The position numbers and the translations under genes were made by a program. This document shows, piece after piece, positions 8,305 to 16,852 of a stretch of DNA of 64,000 nt. Each line of letters opens with the position of its first letter. Within the stretch, counting starts at the first letter, position 1. The DNA is from DASQHW01 sp963837155 (lineage in GTDB: Bacteria > Actinomycetota > Acidimicrobiia > IMCC26256 > PALSA-610), in NCBI GenBank assembly GCA_963837155.1, contig CAWIMB010000001.1:1178001-1242000 (forward strand). The letters run 5' to 3'. The notes below the pieces were generated by a model that searched no databases, was not told where the DNA came from, and worked only from the letters and a program-made list of their open reading frames with translations.

Positions 8305-8549
8305 CCGTTCTTGATCTCGAGGTACTCCTTGAGCGCGCGGCGGTGCCCGTTCGCGCCCGAGCCGACGACGCCTCCGTCGCGCGCCTCTTTCACCGTTTTC
8401 TCGAGGTCGTTCAACAGGTCGTGCAGGTTGTCCTCGGGGCTGGCTTTCTCGACCTTGTCGAGTGACTCGTGGATCTTCTCCAGGTGCCGCCGCACCTGGC
8501 CGTACTCGTCGTCGAGCTTCTTGCGGGCCTCTTCGAGCGATTTCGCCAT
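8301..8549 (-). CDS. Small helical protein of unknown function
   Basis: 82 residues, highly charged (MAKSLEEARKKLDDEYG, then HESLDKVEKASPEDNLHDLL), predicted to be largely alpha-helical or coiled-coil. No recognised domain, signal peptide or membrane segment. It overlaps the 3' end of the aldolase gene by four bases on the opposite strand and diverges from dtd, whose start lies 17 bases away. The even codon use and compact fit between neighbours support a real gene, but I cannot name a function. Confidence 0.6.
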   Translation of the reverse strand: MAKSLEEARKKLDDEYGQVRRHLEKIHESLDKVEKASPEDNLHDLLNDLEKTVKEARDGGVVGSGANGHRRALKEYLEIKNG

Positions 8550-8566
8550 AGGAGTACCAGCTTAAA

Positions 8567-9004
8567 GTGCGAGCGCTGGTGCAGAGAGTGACATCGGCAC
8601 GGGTGATGATCGGTGGCGAGACGGTCGGCGAGATCGGCGACGGGCTGTGCGTGCTCGTCGGCGTGACGCACTCCGATGACGCGGGCGTTGCCGGGAAACT
8701 GGCCTCGAAGGTCGCGAATTTGCGGGTGTTCGACGACGACGAGGGCGTGATGAACCGGTCCCTGCTCGACATGGGCGGTGCCGCGCTCGTGGTCAGCCAG
8801 TTCACGCTCTACGGCGACACTGCGCGTGGTCGGCGACCGAGCTGGGTCGAGGCGGCGCGGCCGGAGCACGCGGAACCGTTGGTCGGCGCGTTTGTGCGCG
8901 CGTTGGAAGCGCTCGGCGTGCCGGTCGCGACGGGCGTGTTCGGCGCGGACATGCAGGTCGCGCTCGTCAACGACGGGCCGGTGACGTTACTTCTCGAGGG
9001 CTGA
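8567..9004 (+). CDS. dtd: D-aminoacyl-tRNA deacylase
   Basis: 145 residues, the normal length. Starts MRALVQRVTSARVMI and has both family signatures: SQFTLYGD and the C-terminal NDGPVT that forms the cross-subunit Gly-cisPro pocket region. It hydrolyses D-amino acids wrongly attached to tRNA. GTG 8567 is 12 bases after AGGAG at 8550-8554. Divergent from the small helical gene and followed 36 bases later by pcrA. Confidence 0.95.
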   Translation: MRALVQRVTSARVMIGGETVGEIGDGLCVLVGVTHSDDAGVAGKLASKVANLRVFDDDEGVMNRSLLDMGGAALVVSQFTLYGDTARGRRPSWVEAARPEHAEPLVGAFVRALEALGVPVATGVFGADMQVALVNDGPVTLLLEG

Positions 9005-9025
9005 CATCGTTGTAATTCGCACCGG

Positions 9026-9045
9026 TACCATGAGTTCGTCATGGT
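9026..9045 (+). promoter_or_regulatory. -10 element and start-codon hairpin of pcrA
   Basis: TACCAT (9026-9031) lies 9 bases before ATG 9041, with CTGACA at 9001-9006 as a possible -35 (19-base spacing). No Shine-Dalgarno is visible. The start codon is also inside a perfect 7-bp inverted repeat, ACCATGA (9027-9033) and TCATGGT (9039-9045), loop of 5. The DNA palindrome may bind a regulator; if transcription starts near 9038 the hairpin would not form in the RNA. Confidence 0.4.
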
Positions 9046-12000
9046 GGACGTGCAACCCTCTCGGCCCCGGCGTGAGCTCGATCTCTCCGGGCTGAACCCT
9101 GCCCAGTACGAGGCGGTGACCCTGCCGCCGGGACCGGTGCTCGTCGTCGCCGGGGCGGGTTCGGGCAAGACCCGGGTGCTCACGCACCGGCTCGCGTACC
9201 TCGTTGCCGAGCTCGACGTCTCGCCGTTCGAGATCCTGGCGATCACGTTCACCAACAAAGCCGCGGGCGAGATGCGCGAACGCGTCGCCCAGCTCGTCGG
9301 CCCGGTCGGTCGGCGAATGTGGGTGTCGACGTTCCACTCGGCGTGCTCGCGCATCCTGCGCCGGGAAGCGACGTTGCTCGGCTATCGGTCGAGCTTCACG
9401 ATCTACGACCAGGCCGACGCGCAGCGCCTCACCGACTGGGTCCGGCGTGACCTCAATCTCGACCCGAAGCGGTTCCCGGCCCGGCAACTGCACGCGCAGA
9501 TCAGCGCGCTGAAGAACGAGCTCGTGTTGCCCGCGGAGTATGCCGAGATGGCCTCGGGGCCCGCCGAGCGGCGTGTCTCGGAGGTCTACACCGAGTACCA
9601 GCGGCGGTTGGCCGATGCGTCCGCGGTCGATTTCGACGACCTCTTGGTGCTCGCCGTGCGTCTATTCCGCGAGCACCCCGAAGCGCTCGCGCGTTACCAG
9701 CAGCGGTTCCGACACGTGCTGGTCGACGAGTTCCAAGACACGAACGTCGCGCAGTGGGAGCTCGTGCGGCTGCTCACGCAGGAGCACCGCAGCATCATGA
9801 TCGTCGGTGACGACGCACAGTGTCTCGTCGCGGGCAGCGCGGTAACGATGGGCGACGGATCGCGAAAGCCCATCGAGCACGTTCGCGTCGGCGAATCGGT
9901 GATGTCTTGCTATGGCAGCGGGGACTTCCGGCCGGCGCGAGTTCTCCGTGTGCATGAGTCGGAACGGATCGCGGGGGTCGCGATCAGCCTGGCGAGCGGA
10001 CGACGCTTGGTGAGCACTGGCGAGCACACGCACTTCGCGGGCTATCTCGCGGGACGAACCCCGCAGCTCCACATGACCTATCTCATGTGGAAGAACGGCA
10101 TGGGCTTCCGGGTCGGGACCTCGCGTACGTACACAGCAGGTCAGACAAAGGCGATGCTTGGTCCTGCGATGCGCTGCAATTCCGAAGGCGCCGACGCAGT
10201 CTGGATCATTGGCACGCACTCCAGCGACGCCGAAGCGCGTCTCCACGAGGCAACACTCTCGGCGCGGTACGGACTCCCGATGCTTCCGTTTTATGCGCGA
10301 CGCAGCGACCGCGCGAAGAACAGCCTCGTTGGGAATCAGGCACTGATCGATCGCTTGTATGCGGAGCTAGACACCGAGAAGGCCGGCTTGAGTCTGCTCG
10401 CAGACGAGAACTTGAGCTTTGACTATCCCCATCACATGCCGAACGGGCGCACCGATGCTGCGTCTGGGAAGCCCAGACGACGCCTCACGGTCGTGCTCTG
10501 CGGCGACCGGCGCGGAAGAAGCCCACTTCATCGGATCTCCCTCTTTGGCTACGACGACGAGGGCCGCCGCGCGCTCGAGCGCATCGGCCTCCGGCTTCAA
10601 CCTGCTCGTAAGGGTTCGGCCGGATGGCGGTTTGAGAGGGCCACAACCGACATGGGCGTCATCGCGCGCACAATCGACGCGATCCGCGAAGTGCTCGACG
10701 TCCATGTTCGATGCGTCGCGCGAATCGCCCGGAACGAGGCGGTGACCTTCGGCAACTCGCTGCCGTTCATGCCGGCTGCGTCGGTGCGACCCGGAATGGT
10801 CATGGTCGACGAGCACGGGGAGTTCGACGTCGTGAGCGATGTTGAGTTCGTGCTGCTCGAGGCACCGGTCTTCGACCTCGACGTAGAACGCACGCACAAC
10901 TTCATCGCCGACGGGATCGTCACGCACAACAGCGTGTACAAGTTCCGCGGGGCGGACTTTCGGAATCTGATGCGCTTCGAGGAAGCGTTTCCCGAAGCAA
11001 CAGTGGTGGTACTCGACCAGAACTATCGCTCGACGCAGCGCATCCTCGAAGCGGCCAACGCTGTGATCGCAAACAACGTCACTACACGCAAGAAGCACCT
11101 CTGGACCGACAAGGGTGAGGGCGAGCAGATCGTCCGGTATCAGGGCGACGACGAGCACGACGAGGCGCAGTTCGTCGTTCGGGAGATCCACCGCCTGATC
11201 GACGGCGCCGAGTTTCGCTACGGCGACGTCGCGGTGTTCTACCGCACGAACGCGCAGAGCCGCGTGCTCGAAGAGGCGCTGGTGCGCTCGGGCGTGCCGT
11301 ACCGCGTGTTCGGCGGCGTGAAGTTCTACGATCGGCGCGAGATCAAGGACGCGTTGGCGTATCTGCGCGCGCTCGTGAACCCTGACGACGAAGTGTCGTG
11401 GAAGCGCATCGTCAACACACCACGGCGCGGGGTCGGTGACACATCGGTCGCCAAGATCGACGCGTACGCGAACGGTGCGGGGCTGACGTTCCGGGCGGCG
11501 GCCGAGAACGCGGCGGCCGCGGGCGTGCACGGCAAGGCGTTGGGCGGGCTACGCGAGCTGCTCGACCTGATGGCCGAAGTGGAACAAGCTGCCGCCGGTG
11601 GTGTGGGCGCGACGCTCGAAGCGGTGCTCATCCGCAGCGGCTACCTCGCCGAGCTCGAGGCCGAGCGATCGGTCGAGGCGGCCGGGCGCGTCGAGAACTT
11701 GCAGGAGCTCGTCGGTTCTGCCCGCGAGTTCGATGATCAGATCGAGCAAGGCGACCTCGCGGGCCTGGTCGCGATCGGCGGCATCGGCGTCGGCGAAGAA
11801 AGCAGCGAGCCTCCCGGAGGACTCGCGCGCGTCCAAGCATTCCTGGAGGCCATCTCGTTGGTGACCGACCTCGACGAGAACGATCCCGAACAGAGCTCGG
11901 TCACGCTGATGACGTTGCATTCGGCAAAGGGCCTCGAGTTCCCCGTCGTCTTCTTGATCGGGTTGGAAGACGGCGTCTTCCCCCACGTGCGCAGCCTCGG

Positions 12001-12454
12001 CGATCCCGACGAGCTCGAAGAAGAACGACGTCTCTGCTACGTCGGCCTCACGCGCGCTGAGGAACGTTTGTATCTGTGCCACGCGTGGAGCCGGATGATG
12101 TTCGGTGCGACCGACTACCGCCCGCCGAGCCGGTTCCTCGACGAAATTCCCGCCGAGCTGATCGAAACGCTCGGCGAAGACGACGGCCGCCGCCGCGGTG
12201 GTGGGCGGGGCGCGCACCGAGAGGCCGTCGTCGCGGCCGCGCTGCGGCGCGACACCTCGCCGGTCGGTGCACGCGGCGCGGAGCAGCTCGGCCTGCAGAT
12301 CGGCGACGACGTACGCCACGACAAGTTCGGAGAAGGCGTGATCGTCGACATCAGTGGCAGCGGCGACAAGGCCGAGGCGCGTGTGCAGTTCCGCGACGTC
12401 GGCGAGAAGACGCTGCTGCTGTCGTGGGCGCCACTCGAGCGCGTCCAGGCCTAA
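9041..12454 (+). CDS. pcrA: UvrD/PcrA-type DNA helicase with an intein in motif III
   Basis: 1137 codons; the helicase without the intein is 767 residues, normal for PcrA/UvrD. Superfamily 1A motifs in order: Q motif LNPAQYEAV, Walker A AGAGSGKTRVL, Walker B LVDEFQDTN, motif III GDDAQ(intein)SVYKFRGAD, motif IV QNYRSTQRIL, motif V TLHSAKGLEFPVVF and motif VI CYVGLTRAEERLYL. The C-terminal ~50 residues (VRHDKFGEGVIVDI) form the PcrA Tudor-like domain that contacts RNA polymerase in other species. It unwinds DNA in repair and displaces RecA. The intein interrupts the host at residues 261-630 and must be spliced out for activity. Motif IV-VI positions are intact, so the gene looks functional. 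Confidence 0.95.
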   Translation: MVDVQPSRPRRELDLSGLNPAQYEAVTLPPGPVLVVAGAGSGKTRVLTHRLAYLVAELDVSPFEILAITFTNKAAGEMRERVAQLVGPVGRRMWVSTFHSACSRILRREATLLGYRSSFTIYDQADAQRLTDWVRRDLNLDPKRFPARQLHAQISALKNELVLPAEYAEMASGPAERRVSEVYTEYQRRLADASAVDFDDLLVLAVRLFREHPEALARYQQRFRHVLVDEFQDTNVAQWELVRLLTQEHRSIMIVGDDAQCLVAGSAVTMGDGSRKPIEHVRVGESVMSCYGSGDFRPARVLRVHESERIAGVAISLASGRRLVSTGEHTHFAGYLAGRTPQLHMTYLMWKNGMGFRVGTSRTYTAGQTKAMLGPAMRCNSEGADAVWIIGTHSSDAEARLHEATLSARYGLPMLPFYARRSDRAKNSLVGNQALIDRLYAELDTEKAGLSLLADENLSFDYPHHMPNGRTDAASGKPRRRLTVVLCGDRRGRSPLHRISLFGYDDEGRRALERIGLRLQPARKGSAGWRFERATTDMGVIARTIDAIREVLDVHVRCVARIARNEAVTFGNSLPFMPAASVRPGMVMVDEHGEFDVVSDVEFVLLEAPVFDLDVERTHNFIADGIVTHNSVYKFRGADFRNLMRFEEAFPEATVVVLDQNYRSTQRILEAANAVIANNVTTRKKHLWTDKGEGEQIVRYQGDDEHDEAQFVVREIHRLIDGAEFRYGDVAVFYRTNAQSRVLEEALVRSGVPYRVFGGVKFYDRREIKDALAYLRALVNPDDEVSWKRIVNTPRRGVGDTSVAKIDAYANGAGLTFRAAAENAAAAGVHGKALGGLRELLDLMAEVEQAAAGGVGATLEAVLIRSGYLAELEAERSVEAAGRVENLQELVGSAREFDDQIEQGDLAGLVAIGGIGVGEESSEPPGGLARVQAFLEAISLVTDLDENDPEQSSVTLMTLHSAKGLEFPVVFLIGLEDGVFPHVRSLGDPDELEEERRLCYVGLTRAEERLYLCHAWSRMMFGATDYRPPSRFLDEIPAELIETLGEDDGRRRGGGRGAHREAVVAAALRRDTSPVGARGAEQLGLQIGDDVRHDKFGEGVIVDISGSGDKAEARVQFRDVGEKTLLLSWAPLERVQA
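9821..10930 (+). other. Intein in the PcrA/UvrD helicase (370 residues)
   Basis: The insert starts with Cys (CLVAGSAVTMGDG, splicing block A), has a block-B-like STGEHTHFAG with the conserved T/H, and ends with block F (FDLDVERTHNFIADGI) and G (VTHN), followed by Ser as +1 extein residue: a class 1 intein with Cys1, His-Asn and Ser+1 all present. It interrupts GDDAQ/SVYKFRGAD, a known hot spot in this helicase family. At 370 residues it is too long for a mini-intein, yet I see no LAGLIDADG dodecapeptide or HNH pattern in the middle. Notable central segments are YLMWKNGMGFRVGTSRTYT and HEATLSARYGLPMLPF. The insert shares the high GC of its host, suggesting long residence. Confidence 0.93.
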
Positions 12455-12894
12455 GTCGTCGGCGGTTGGGGCGGTCGAAGGTCGACGATCACCGCGTCGA
12501 CACTGTCGATGGTCCGGCTCTCCACCGGGTACTGCGCGAGATGCTCGGGGTCGACGACCCGGCCGTCGCACTCCCAATGATCACGCTTGAGTTTGAGCGT
12601 GCAGGTGGTGCCGTCCGAGGGCTGCTCGACTTTGTACGCGACGACCTCGTCGTCGGCGAGCGCCAACCAGAATCCGCACCCCGCGCCTCCGGTCTGGAAC
12701 GTCGGACCGCCGTTCAAAAGTGTGCGCCGGATGTCGGAGACCGCACCGATGTTGAGTTGCGGGCACACCGTGCTCTTGCCGCCGCGGGTCGCCACAAGGA
12801 TCCCACCCGCGATCAGGAAGCCCGCCATCAACACCGCGATCGTCGCGGAGACAAGCAGCTTGATGTCGGAGTTGCGGGAGCGGGAGGAGGGCAA
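12451..12894 (-). CDS. Single-pass membrane-anchored protein of unknown function
   Basis: 147 residues from a TTG codon at 12894. A charged N-terminus (SSRSRNSDIK) precedes one hydrophobic helix (LLVSATIAVLMAGFLIAGGI), then an exported-looking domain of ~110 residues with three cysteines and a proline-rich end. This looks like a type II-anchored extracytoplasmic protein. No known domain recognised. Its stop overlaps the end of pcrA by four bases on the opposite strand, and it diverges from the B12-binding subunit gene. The start codon is uncertain. Confidence 0.6.
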   Translation of the reverse strand: MPSSRSRNSDIKLLVSATIAVLMAGFLIAGGILVATRGGKSTVCPQLNIGAVSDIRRTLLNGGPTFQTGGAGCGFWLALADDEVVAYKVEQPSDGTTCTLKLKRDHWECDGRVVDPEHLAQYPVESRTIDSVDAVIVDLRPPQPPTT

Positions 12895-12907
12895 TGGTCA
12901 CCTTGGC

Positions 12908-12913
12908 TATGGT
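12908..12913 (+). promoter_or_regulatory. -10 element of a probable leaderless promoter (B12-binding subunit)
   Basis: TATGGT followed by exactly 6 bases and ATG 12920; no Shine-Dalgarno is present. Confidence 0.5.
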
Positions 12914-12919
12914 GAGCCG

Positions 12920-13336
12920 ATGCTCCGACGCTACCGCGTCGTCATCGCCAAGCCGGGCTTGGACGGGCACGATCGCGGCGCCAAGGTCATCGCGCGCGCG
13001 TTGCGCGACGCTGGTTTCGAAGTCGTGTACACCGGCCTGTTCCAGACACCCGCGCTCGTTGCCGAAGCCGCGCTCCAGGAGGACGCCGACGCGGTCGGGC
13101 TGTCGGTGCTCTCGGGTGCGCACATGACATTGATCCCCGCGATCGTGACCGAGCTCCGGGCACGCGCGCTGGATGACGTGCTGGTGTTCGCGGGCGGCAT
13201 CATCCCCGACGACGACCGTCCGGCGCTGGAAGCGGCCGGGATCGCCGGCGTGTTCACGCCCGGCGCCCAGCTGCCGGACATTGTCGCGTGGGTGGAGGCG
13301 GCGCTCGATCGTCGCGAGCGGCAGCTGACCGCGTAG
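12920..13336 (+). CDS. Cobalamin-binding subunit of a methylmalonyl-CoA mutase-type enzyme
   Basis: 138 residues forming only the C-terminal B12-binding domain of acyl-CoA mutases. The base-off/His-on motif is intact: DGHDRG within KPGLDGHDRGAKVIA, followed by SVLSGAHMTL and FAGGIIPDDD. Stand-alone subunits of this kind pair with a separate catalytic chain that rearranges (R)-methylmalonyl-CoA or a related acyl-CoA. The partner is not in this window. The neighbouring sucCD use the succinyl-CoA such an enzyme would make. The longer in-frame extension upstream is antisense to the membrane protein and is ignored. Confidence 0.88.
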   Translation: MLRRYRVVIAKPGLDGHDRGAKVIARALRDAGFEVVYTGLFQTPALVAEAALQEDADAVGLSVLSGAHMTLIPAIVTELRARALDDVLVFAGGIIPDDDRPALEAAGIAGVFTPGAQLPDIVAWVEAALDRRERQLTA

Positions 13337-13339
13337 CTT
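13334..13339 (+). promoter_or_regulatory. -10 element overlapping a stop codon (sucC)
   Basis: TAGCTT, whose TAG is the stop codon of the B12-binding subunit, followed by 8 bases and ATG 13348. The stretch TAGCTTCTCCCTTCATG closely resembles the mdh start region (TAACTTCACCCTCATG). Confidence 0.5.
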
Positions 13340-13347
13340 CTCCCTTC

Positions 13348-14490
13348 ATGGATCTGTTCGAGTACCAGGGAAAGCAGCTGTTCGCGCGTTACGGCATCCC
13401 CGTGTCGGCGGGCGAGGTGGCCGAGACCGTCGACGACGCGGTGCGCGCGGCCGACCGAGTCGGGTACCCGGTGGTTGTGAAAGCGCAGGTACAAGTCGGC
13501 GGTCGCGGCAAGGCGGGAGGCATCAAGCTTGCGTCCAACGCCGACGAGGCACGGACGCATGCGTCCGCGATCCTCGGCATGGACATCAAGGGCCATGTCG
13601 TGAAGCGCGTCTGGATCGAACGCGCCTCTGACATCGCCGAGGAGTACTACGCGTCCTTCACACTGGACCGGGCCGCGAAGAAGTACTTGGGGATGTTGTC
13701 GGCGCAGGGCGGTGTCGAGATCGAACAAGTTGCCGAGTCGGCGCCGGACGCGATCGCCCGCCTGCAGGTGGATCCGGTCGCGGGATTGTCCGAAGCCGAG
13801 TGCCGGTCGTGGGTCGAGGCCGCGCGGTTGAATCCGGCGGCAACCGACGGCGCGGTCGACATCCTGATGAAGCTGTTCCACGCGTACGTCGACGGCGATG
13901 CCGACCTCGTGGAGATCAACCCGTTGATCTTGACGCCCGATGGACATGTGCACGCGCTCGACGCGAAGGTGTCACTCGACGAGAACGCCGCGTTCCGTCA
14001 TCCGGAATGGGACGAGTACGCGGCGACCCAGGAGCTCGACGACCGCGAGCGCCTCGCACGGGAGAAGGGCCTGAACTACATCGGGCTCGACGGGACGGTT
14101 GGGATCATCGGCAACGGCGCGGGTCTCGTGATGAGCACGTTGGATGTGGTCAACCAAGTGGGCGGGTCGGCAGCCAACTTCCTCGACGTCGGTGGCGGCG
14201 CTGACGCGACCGTGCTCTCGAACGCGATCGAAGTCATCAACACCGACGAGAACGTGCGCGCCATCCTCGTGAACATCTTCGGGGGAATCACCCGGTGTGA
14301 CGAGGTGGCGAACGGGATCGTCACCGCGCTCGAGCGGGTCAAGGTGAAGGCGCCGATCGTCATCCGTCTCGACGGCACGAACGCTCCCGAAGGGCGGGCG
14401 ATCATCAAGCCGCACGAGTCGTCTCAGTTGATCTCGCAGCCCACGATGCTCGATGCGGCCCGCAAGGCCGTCGAGCTCGCGTCGAAGTAG
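13348..14490 (+). CDS. sucC: Succinate-CoA ligase [ADP-forming] subunit beta
   Basis: 380 residues starting MDLFEYQGKQLFARYGIP. The ATP-grasp region carries VVKAQVQVGGRGKAGG and DADLVEINPL; the C-terminal CoA-ligase part has NIFGGITRCDEVA. With SucD it makes succinate and ATP (or GTP) from succinyl-CoA in the TCA cycle. ATG 13348 lies 8 bases after the -10 hexamer, with no Shine-Dalgarno, suggesting a leaderless message. sucD follows after 33 bases. Confidence 0.97.
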   Translation: MDLFEYQGKQLFARYGIPVSAGEVAETVDDAVRAADRVGYPVVVKAQVQVGGRGKAGGIKLASNADEARTHASAILGMDIKGHVVKRVWIERASDIAEEYYASFTLDRAAKKYLGMLSAQGGVEIEQVAESAPDAIARLQVDPVAGLSEAECRSWVEAARLNPAATDGAVDILMKLFHAYVDGDADLVEINPLILTPDGHVHALDAKVSLDENAAFRHPEWDEYAATQELDDRERLAREKGLNYIGLDGTVGIIGNGAGLVMSTLDVVNQVGGSAANFLDVGGGADATVLSNAIEVINTDENVRAILVNIFGGITRCDEVANGIVTALERVKVKAPIVIRLDGTNAPEGRAIIKPHESSQLISQPTMLDAARKAVELASK

Positions 14491-14523
14491 CCGGAAGCCG
14501 AGAGTCGAAACAGGAGCGCGTTC

Positions 14524-15411
14524 ATGTCGATCTTCGTCGACGAGACCACCAAGGTCGTCTATCAGGGGCTGACCGGATCGCAGGGGCGCTTCCACGGGAT
14601 GCGCAACCGCGCGTACGGCACGCAGGTGGTTGCCGGCACCAATCCGAAGAAGGCCGGCACGGATGTCGACGGTGTGCCGATCTTCGCGTCAGTTGGCGAT
14701 GCGCGCGACGCGACGGGTGCGAACGCGTCGTGCATCTTCATCCCGGCGCCCGGCGTCAAGGACGCAGTCCTCGAAGCAGCCGAGGCCGGCATCGAGTTCA
14801 TCGTCGTGATCACCGAGGGCGTGCCCGCCCACGACGAAGCGTTCTTCTACAACGCGTTGAAGTCGCGGTTCCCGCGCACGCAGCTGCTCGGCCCGAACTG
14901 TCCGGGTGTCATCTCGCCCGGCAAGTGCAACATCGGGATCACGCCCGGCGAAATCGCGCTGGCGGGCGGTCCGGTGGGGATCGTGTCGCGGTCGGGCACG
15001 CTGACCTATCAGGCCCTGCACGAGATGACCCAGCAGGGCATCGGGCAGACGACGTGCGTCGGGATCGGCGGCGATCCGGTGCCGGGAACATCGTTCATCG
15101 ACTGCTTGTCGCGCTTCGAGGACGACCCTGACACGCGGGCGGTCATCATGATCGGGGAGATCGGCGGCTCGGCCGAGGAAGAAGCCGCCGAGTTCATCCG
15201 CTCGAAGATGTCGAAGCCCGTGGTCGCGTACATCGCCGGCGTCACTGCGCCGCCCGGCAAGAAGATGGGGCACGCGGGCGCGATCATCTCCGGTTCCAAG
15301 GGTACGGCGGCCGCGAAAATCGAAGCTTTGGAAGGGGCCGGGGCGCGTGTCGCGCGGAACGCTCCCGAGATCGGCGGCCTCATGGCGGAGGTCGTCGCGG
15401 GCCTCGCGTAG
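14524..15411 (+). CDS. sucD: Succinate-CoA ligase subunit alpha
   Basis: 295 residues. Contains the CoA-binding Rossmann region (LTGSQGRFHGMRNRAYG), LGPNCPGVISPGKCNIGI and the phosphohistidine in KKMGHAGAIISG. It catalyses the phospho-transfer half of the succinyl-CoA synthetase reaction with SucC. ATG 14524 is preceded by AGGAG, and it is co-transcribed with sucC. The stop is 10 bases from the convergent membrane-protein operon. Confidence 0.97.
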   Translation: MSIFVDETTKVVYQGLTGSQGRFHGMRNRAYGTQVVAGTNPKKAGTDVDGVPIFASVGDARDATGANASCIFIPAPGVKDAVLEAAEAGIEFIVVITEGVPAHDEAFFYNALKSRFPRTQLLGPNCPGVISPGKCNIGITPGEIALAGGPVGIVSRSGTLTYQALHEMTQQGIGQTTCVGIGGDPVPGTSFIDCLSRFEDDPDTRAVIMIGEIGGSAEEEAAEFIRSKMSKPVVAYIAGVTAPPGKKMGHAGAIISGSKGTAAAKIEALEGAGARVARNAPEIGGLMAEVVAGLA

Positions 15412-15421
15412 CTCACGTCTC

Positions 15422-16852
15422 TCAGGGGGGACTCGTCGGTGGCGACGGCGGCCACGGCGTGGGTTGGGTCGGCGGCTGCAACGGCGGCGCGCTGGGCGAC
15501 GGCGGCACACTGGGTGCAAGTGCACCGGGCCGCGCTTCCCACGTCCCCCACTCCGGCGTCCCGCTCGCCCCGCTTCCGCCGCTCTCTGGCTCAGATCGGC
15601 CCCCACCATCGCCCGAGGCCGACCGGTTGAGGAGCATCGCAATCACATACGCAATCAACACCAGCCCGATGCCGGACGCGATCACGATGAGCCCGGGACC
15701 TACCAGCTTCACGTTCTCGTCGGAGACCGAGCTGGAGATGTCCGACGCGTCGAGCGCGACCGTCACCACGCCCAACGCGGCGAAGAAGCCGCCCGCCCAG
15801 GCGGTGAAGCGGCGCGCCCCGACATGTCCGACGACTCCGAACAGAATTCCGCCCGCGAACGTCAGCAAACCGCCGACCCACGCGTGGTCGGCCGCATTGC
15901 CGAGCGTCTCGGTGCCGACGAACAGTGCGAGACCGCCCGGGATCACGAACGCGGTCGCGAGCCCGGCGAAGTGACGCCGGTCGAACATGTAGAGCAACCC
16001 GATGTACGCAAGGCCGAACGCGAGTGACACCAGGCCGATCTCGAGCGACTTGTCGTTGTTGCTGCCGCCCTCGGTGATCCCGGGAAATGGCGTGAACGGG
16101 TCCGTCGGACTCAACGTGAACGGCGTGGTCCCCGACGTTGCGCCCACGCAGTCACCGGGCGGACCTGCGAACGAGTTGCCGCACGACTCCCCGAAGTCTC
16201 GGAAAGAGCTCCCGAAAGGTGCGACGCGGTACAGCGTGTCGCACGCCACCAACGTCCCGTTGTCGCACTGCTCGGCAAGTGGGTACAACGGATCGTTCGG
16301 GTCGAGGTCATCGAGTGTGACCGTCGCCTGGTCCTTCAACGCCGCCAGGCTGAACATCGTGTGCGCGGGCGGCGACGGCACCGGAGCGGCCGAGTACGCG
16401 TCGGTGCCGGCTGCCTCACCGACGATCCACAGCCACAAGCACACCGCGACGAGTCCGATGAATATGACGCGTCCGCGCGTGAGCGGTGCCACCCAGCACA
16501 ACGCGAACGCGAGGATCGTCAACACAAGGAACGGTCGCACGTCGCCGAACTTGTGCGCGCCGGGAAGCAGCCACCACCCAAGCGCGCCCGGCACGCCGAT
16601 GACGACGGCTGTGATTCCCGCCGCATTGAGCGCCCGCGGCAGCGCCAGGAGTGCGACGTAGCCAACGAGGACGAGCCCGGCGAACAGCGCAACTTCCGCC
16701 GACCGGCCCGGGTGGTCGTCGTAGAGGTCGATGGCGATGAACAACACGCCGAGCCCGACGGCAATGCCGCCCGTACTCGCGACCGCGTCCGAAAGCCGGG
16801 GCTCGCCTCGCGTCCGCGCCCGATGCTCGATCGAGCCGCGCAGATCTGTCAC
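15422..16852 (-). CDS. Polytopic membrane protein with an extracytoplasmic cysteine domain
   Basis: 476 residues from GTG 16852, overlapping the stop of the upstream gene as GTGA. About five helices come first (LGVLFIAIDL, VALFAGLVLVGYVALLAL, ITAVVIGVPGALGWWLL, FLVLTILAFALCWVAPL, IFIGLVAVCLWLWIVG). A ~110-residue outside loop follows with EQCDNGTLVACDTLYR, FGESCGNSF and GDCVGA, resembling the C..G...ACD.LY...FG..CG pattern seen in other actinobacterial envelope proteins. Four or so more helices follow, then a proline-rich tail. The open frame upstream of 16852 overlaps other genes and is not used. Function unknown; the three cysteine pairs suggest disulfides. Confidence 0.7.
   Translation of the reverse strand: MTDLRGSIEHRARTRGEPRLSDAVASTGGIAVGLGVLFIAIDLYDDHPGRSAEVALFAGLVLVGYVALLALPRALNAAGITAVVIGVPGALGWWLLPGAHKFGDVRPFLVLTILAFALCWVAPLTRGRVIFIGLVAVCLWLWIVGEAAGTDAYSAAPVPSPPAHTMFSLAALKDQATVTLDDLDPNDPLYPLAEQCDNGTLVACDTLYRVAPFGSSFRDFGESCGNSFAGPPGDCVGATSGTTPFTLSPTDPFTPFPGITEGGSNNDKSLEIGLVSLAFGLAYIGLLYMFDRRHFAGLATAFVIPGGLALFVGTETLGNAADHAWVGGLLTFAGGILFGVVGHVGARRFTAWAGGFFAALGVVTVALDASDISSSVSDENVKLVGPGLIVIASGIGLVLIAYVIAMLLNRSASGDGGGRSEPESGGSGASGTPEWGTWEARPGALAPSVPPSPSAPPLQPPTQPTPWPPSPPTSPP

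Noticed and set aside
9030..9045. Small upstream ORF starting at ATG 9030 overlapping pcrA
   Set aside because: It is out of frame, has no ribosome site, and lies within the -10 element and palindrome.
9821..10930. LAGLIDADG or HNH homing endonuclease inside the intein
   Set aside because: I looked for the dodecapeptides and HNH spacing and did not find them, so I do not assign a nuclease class.
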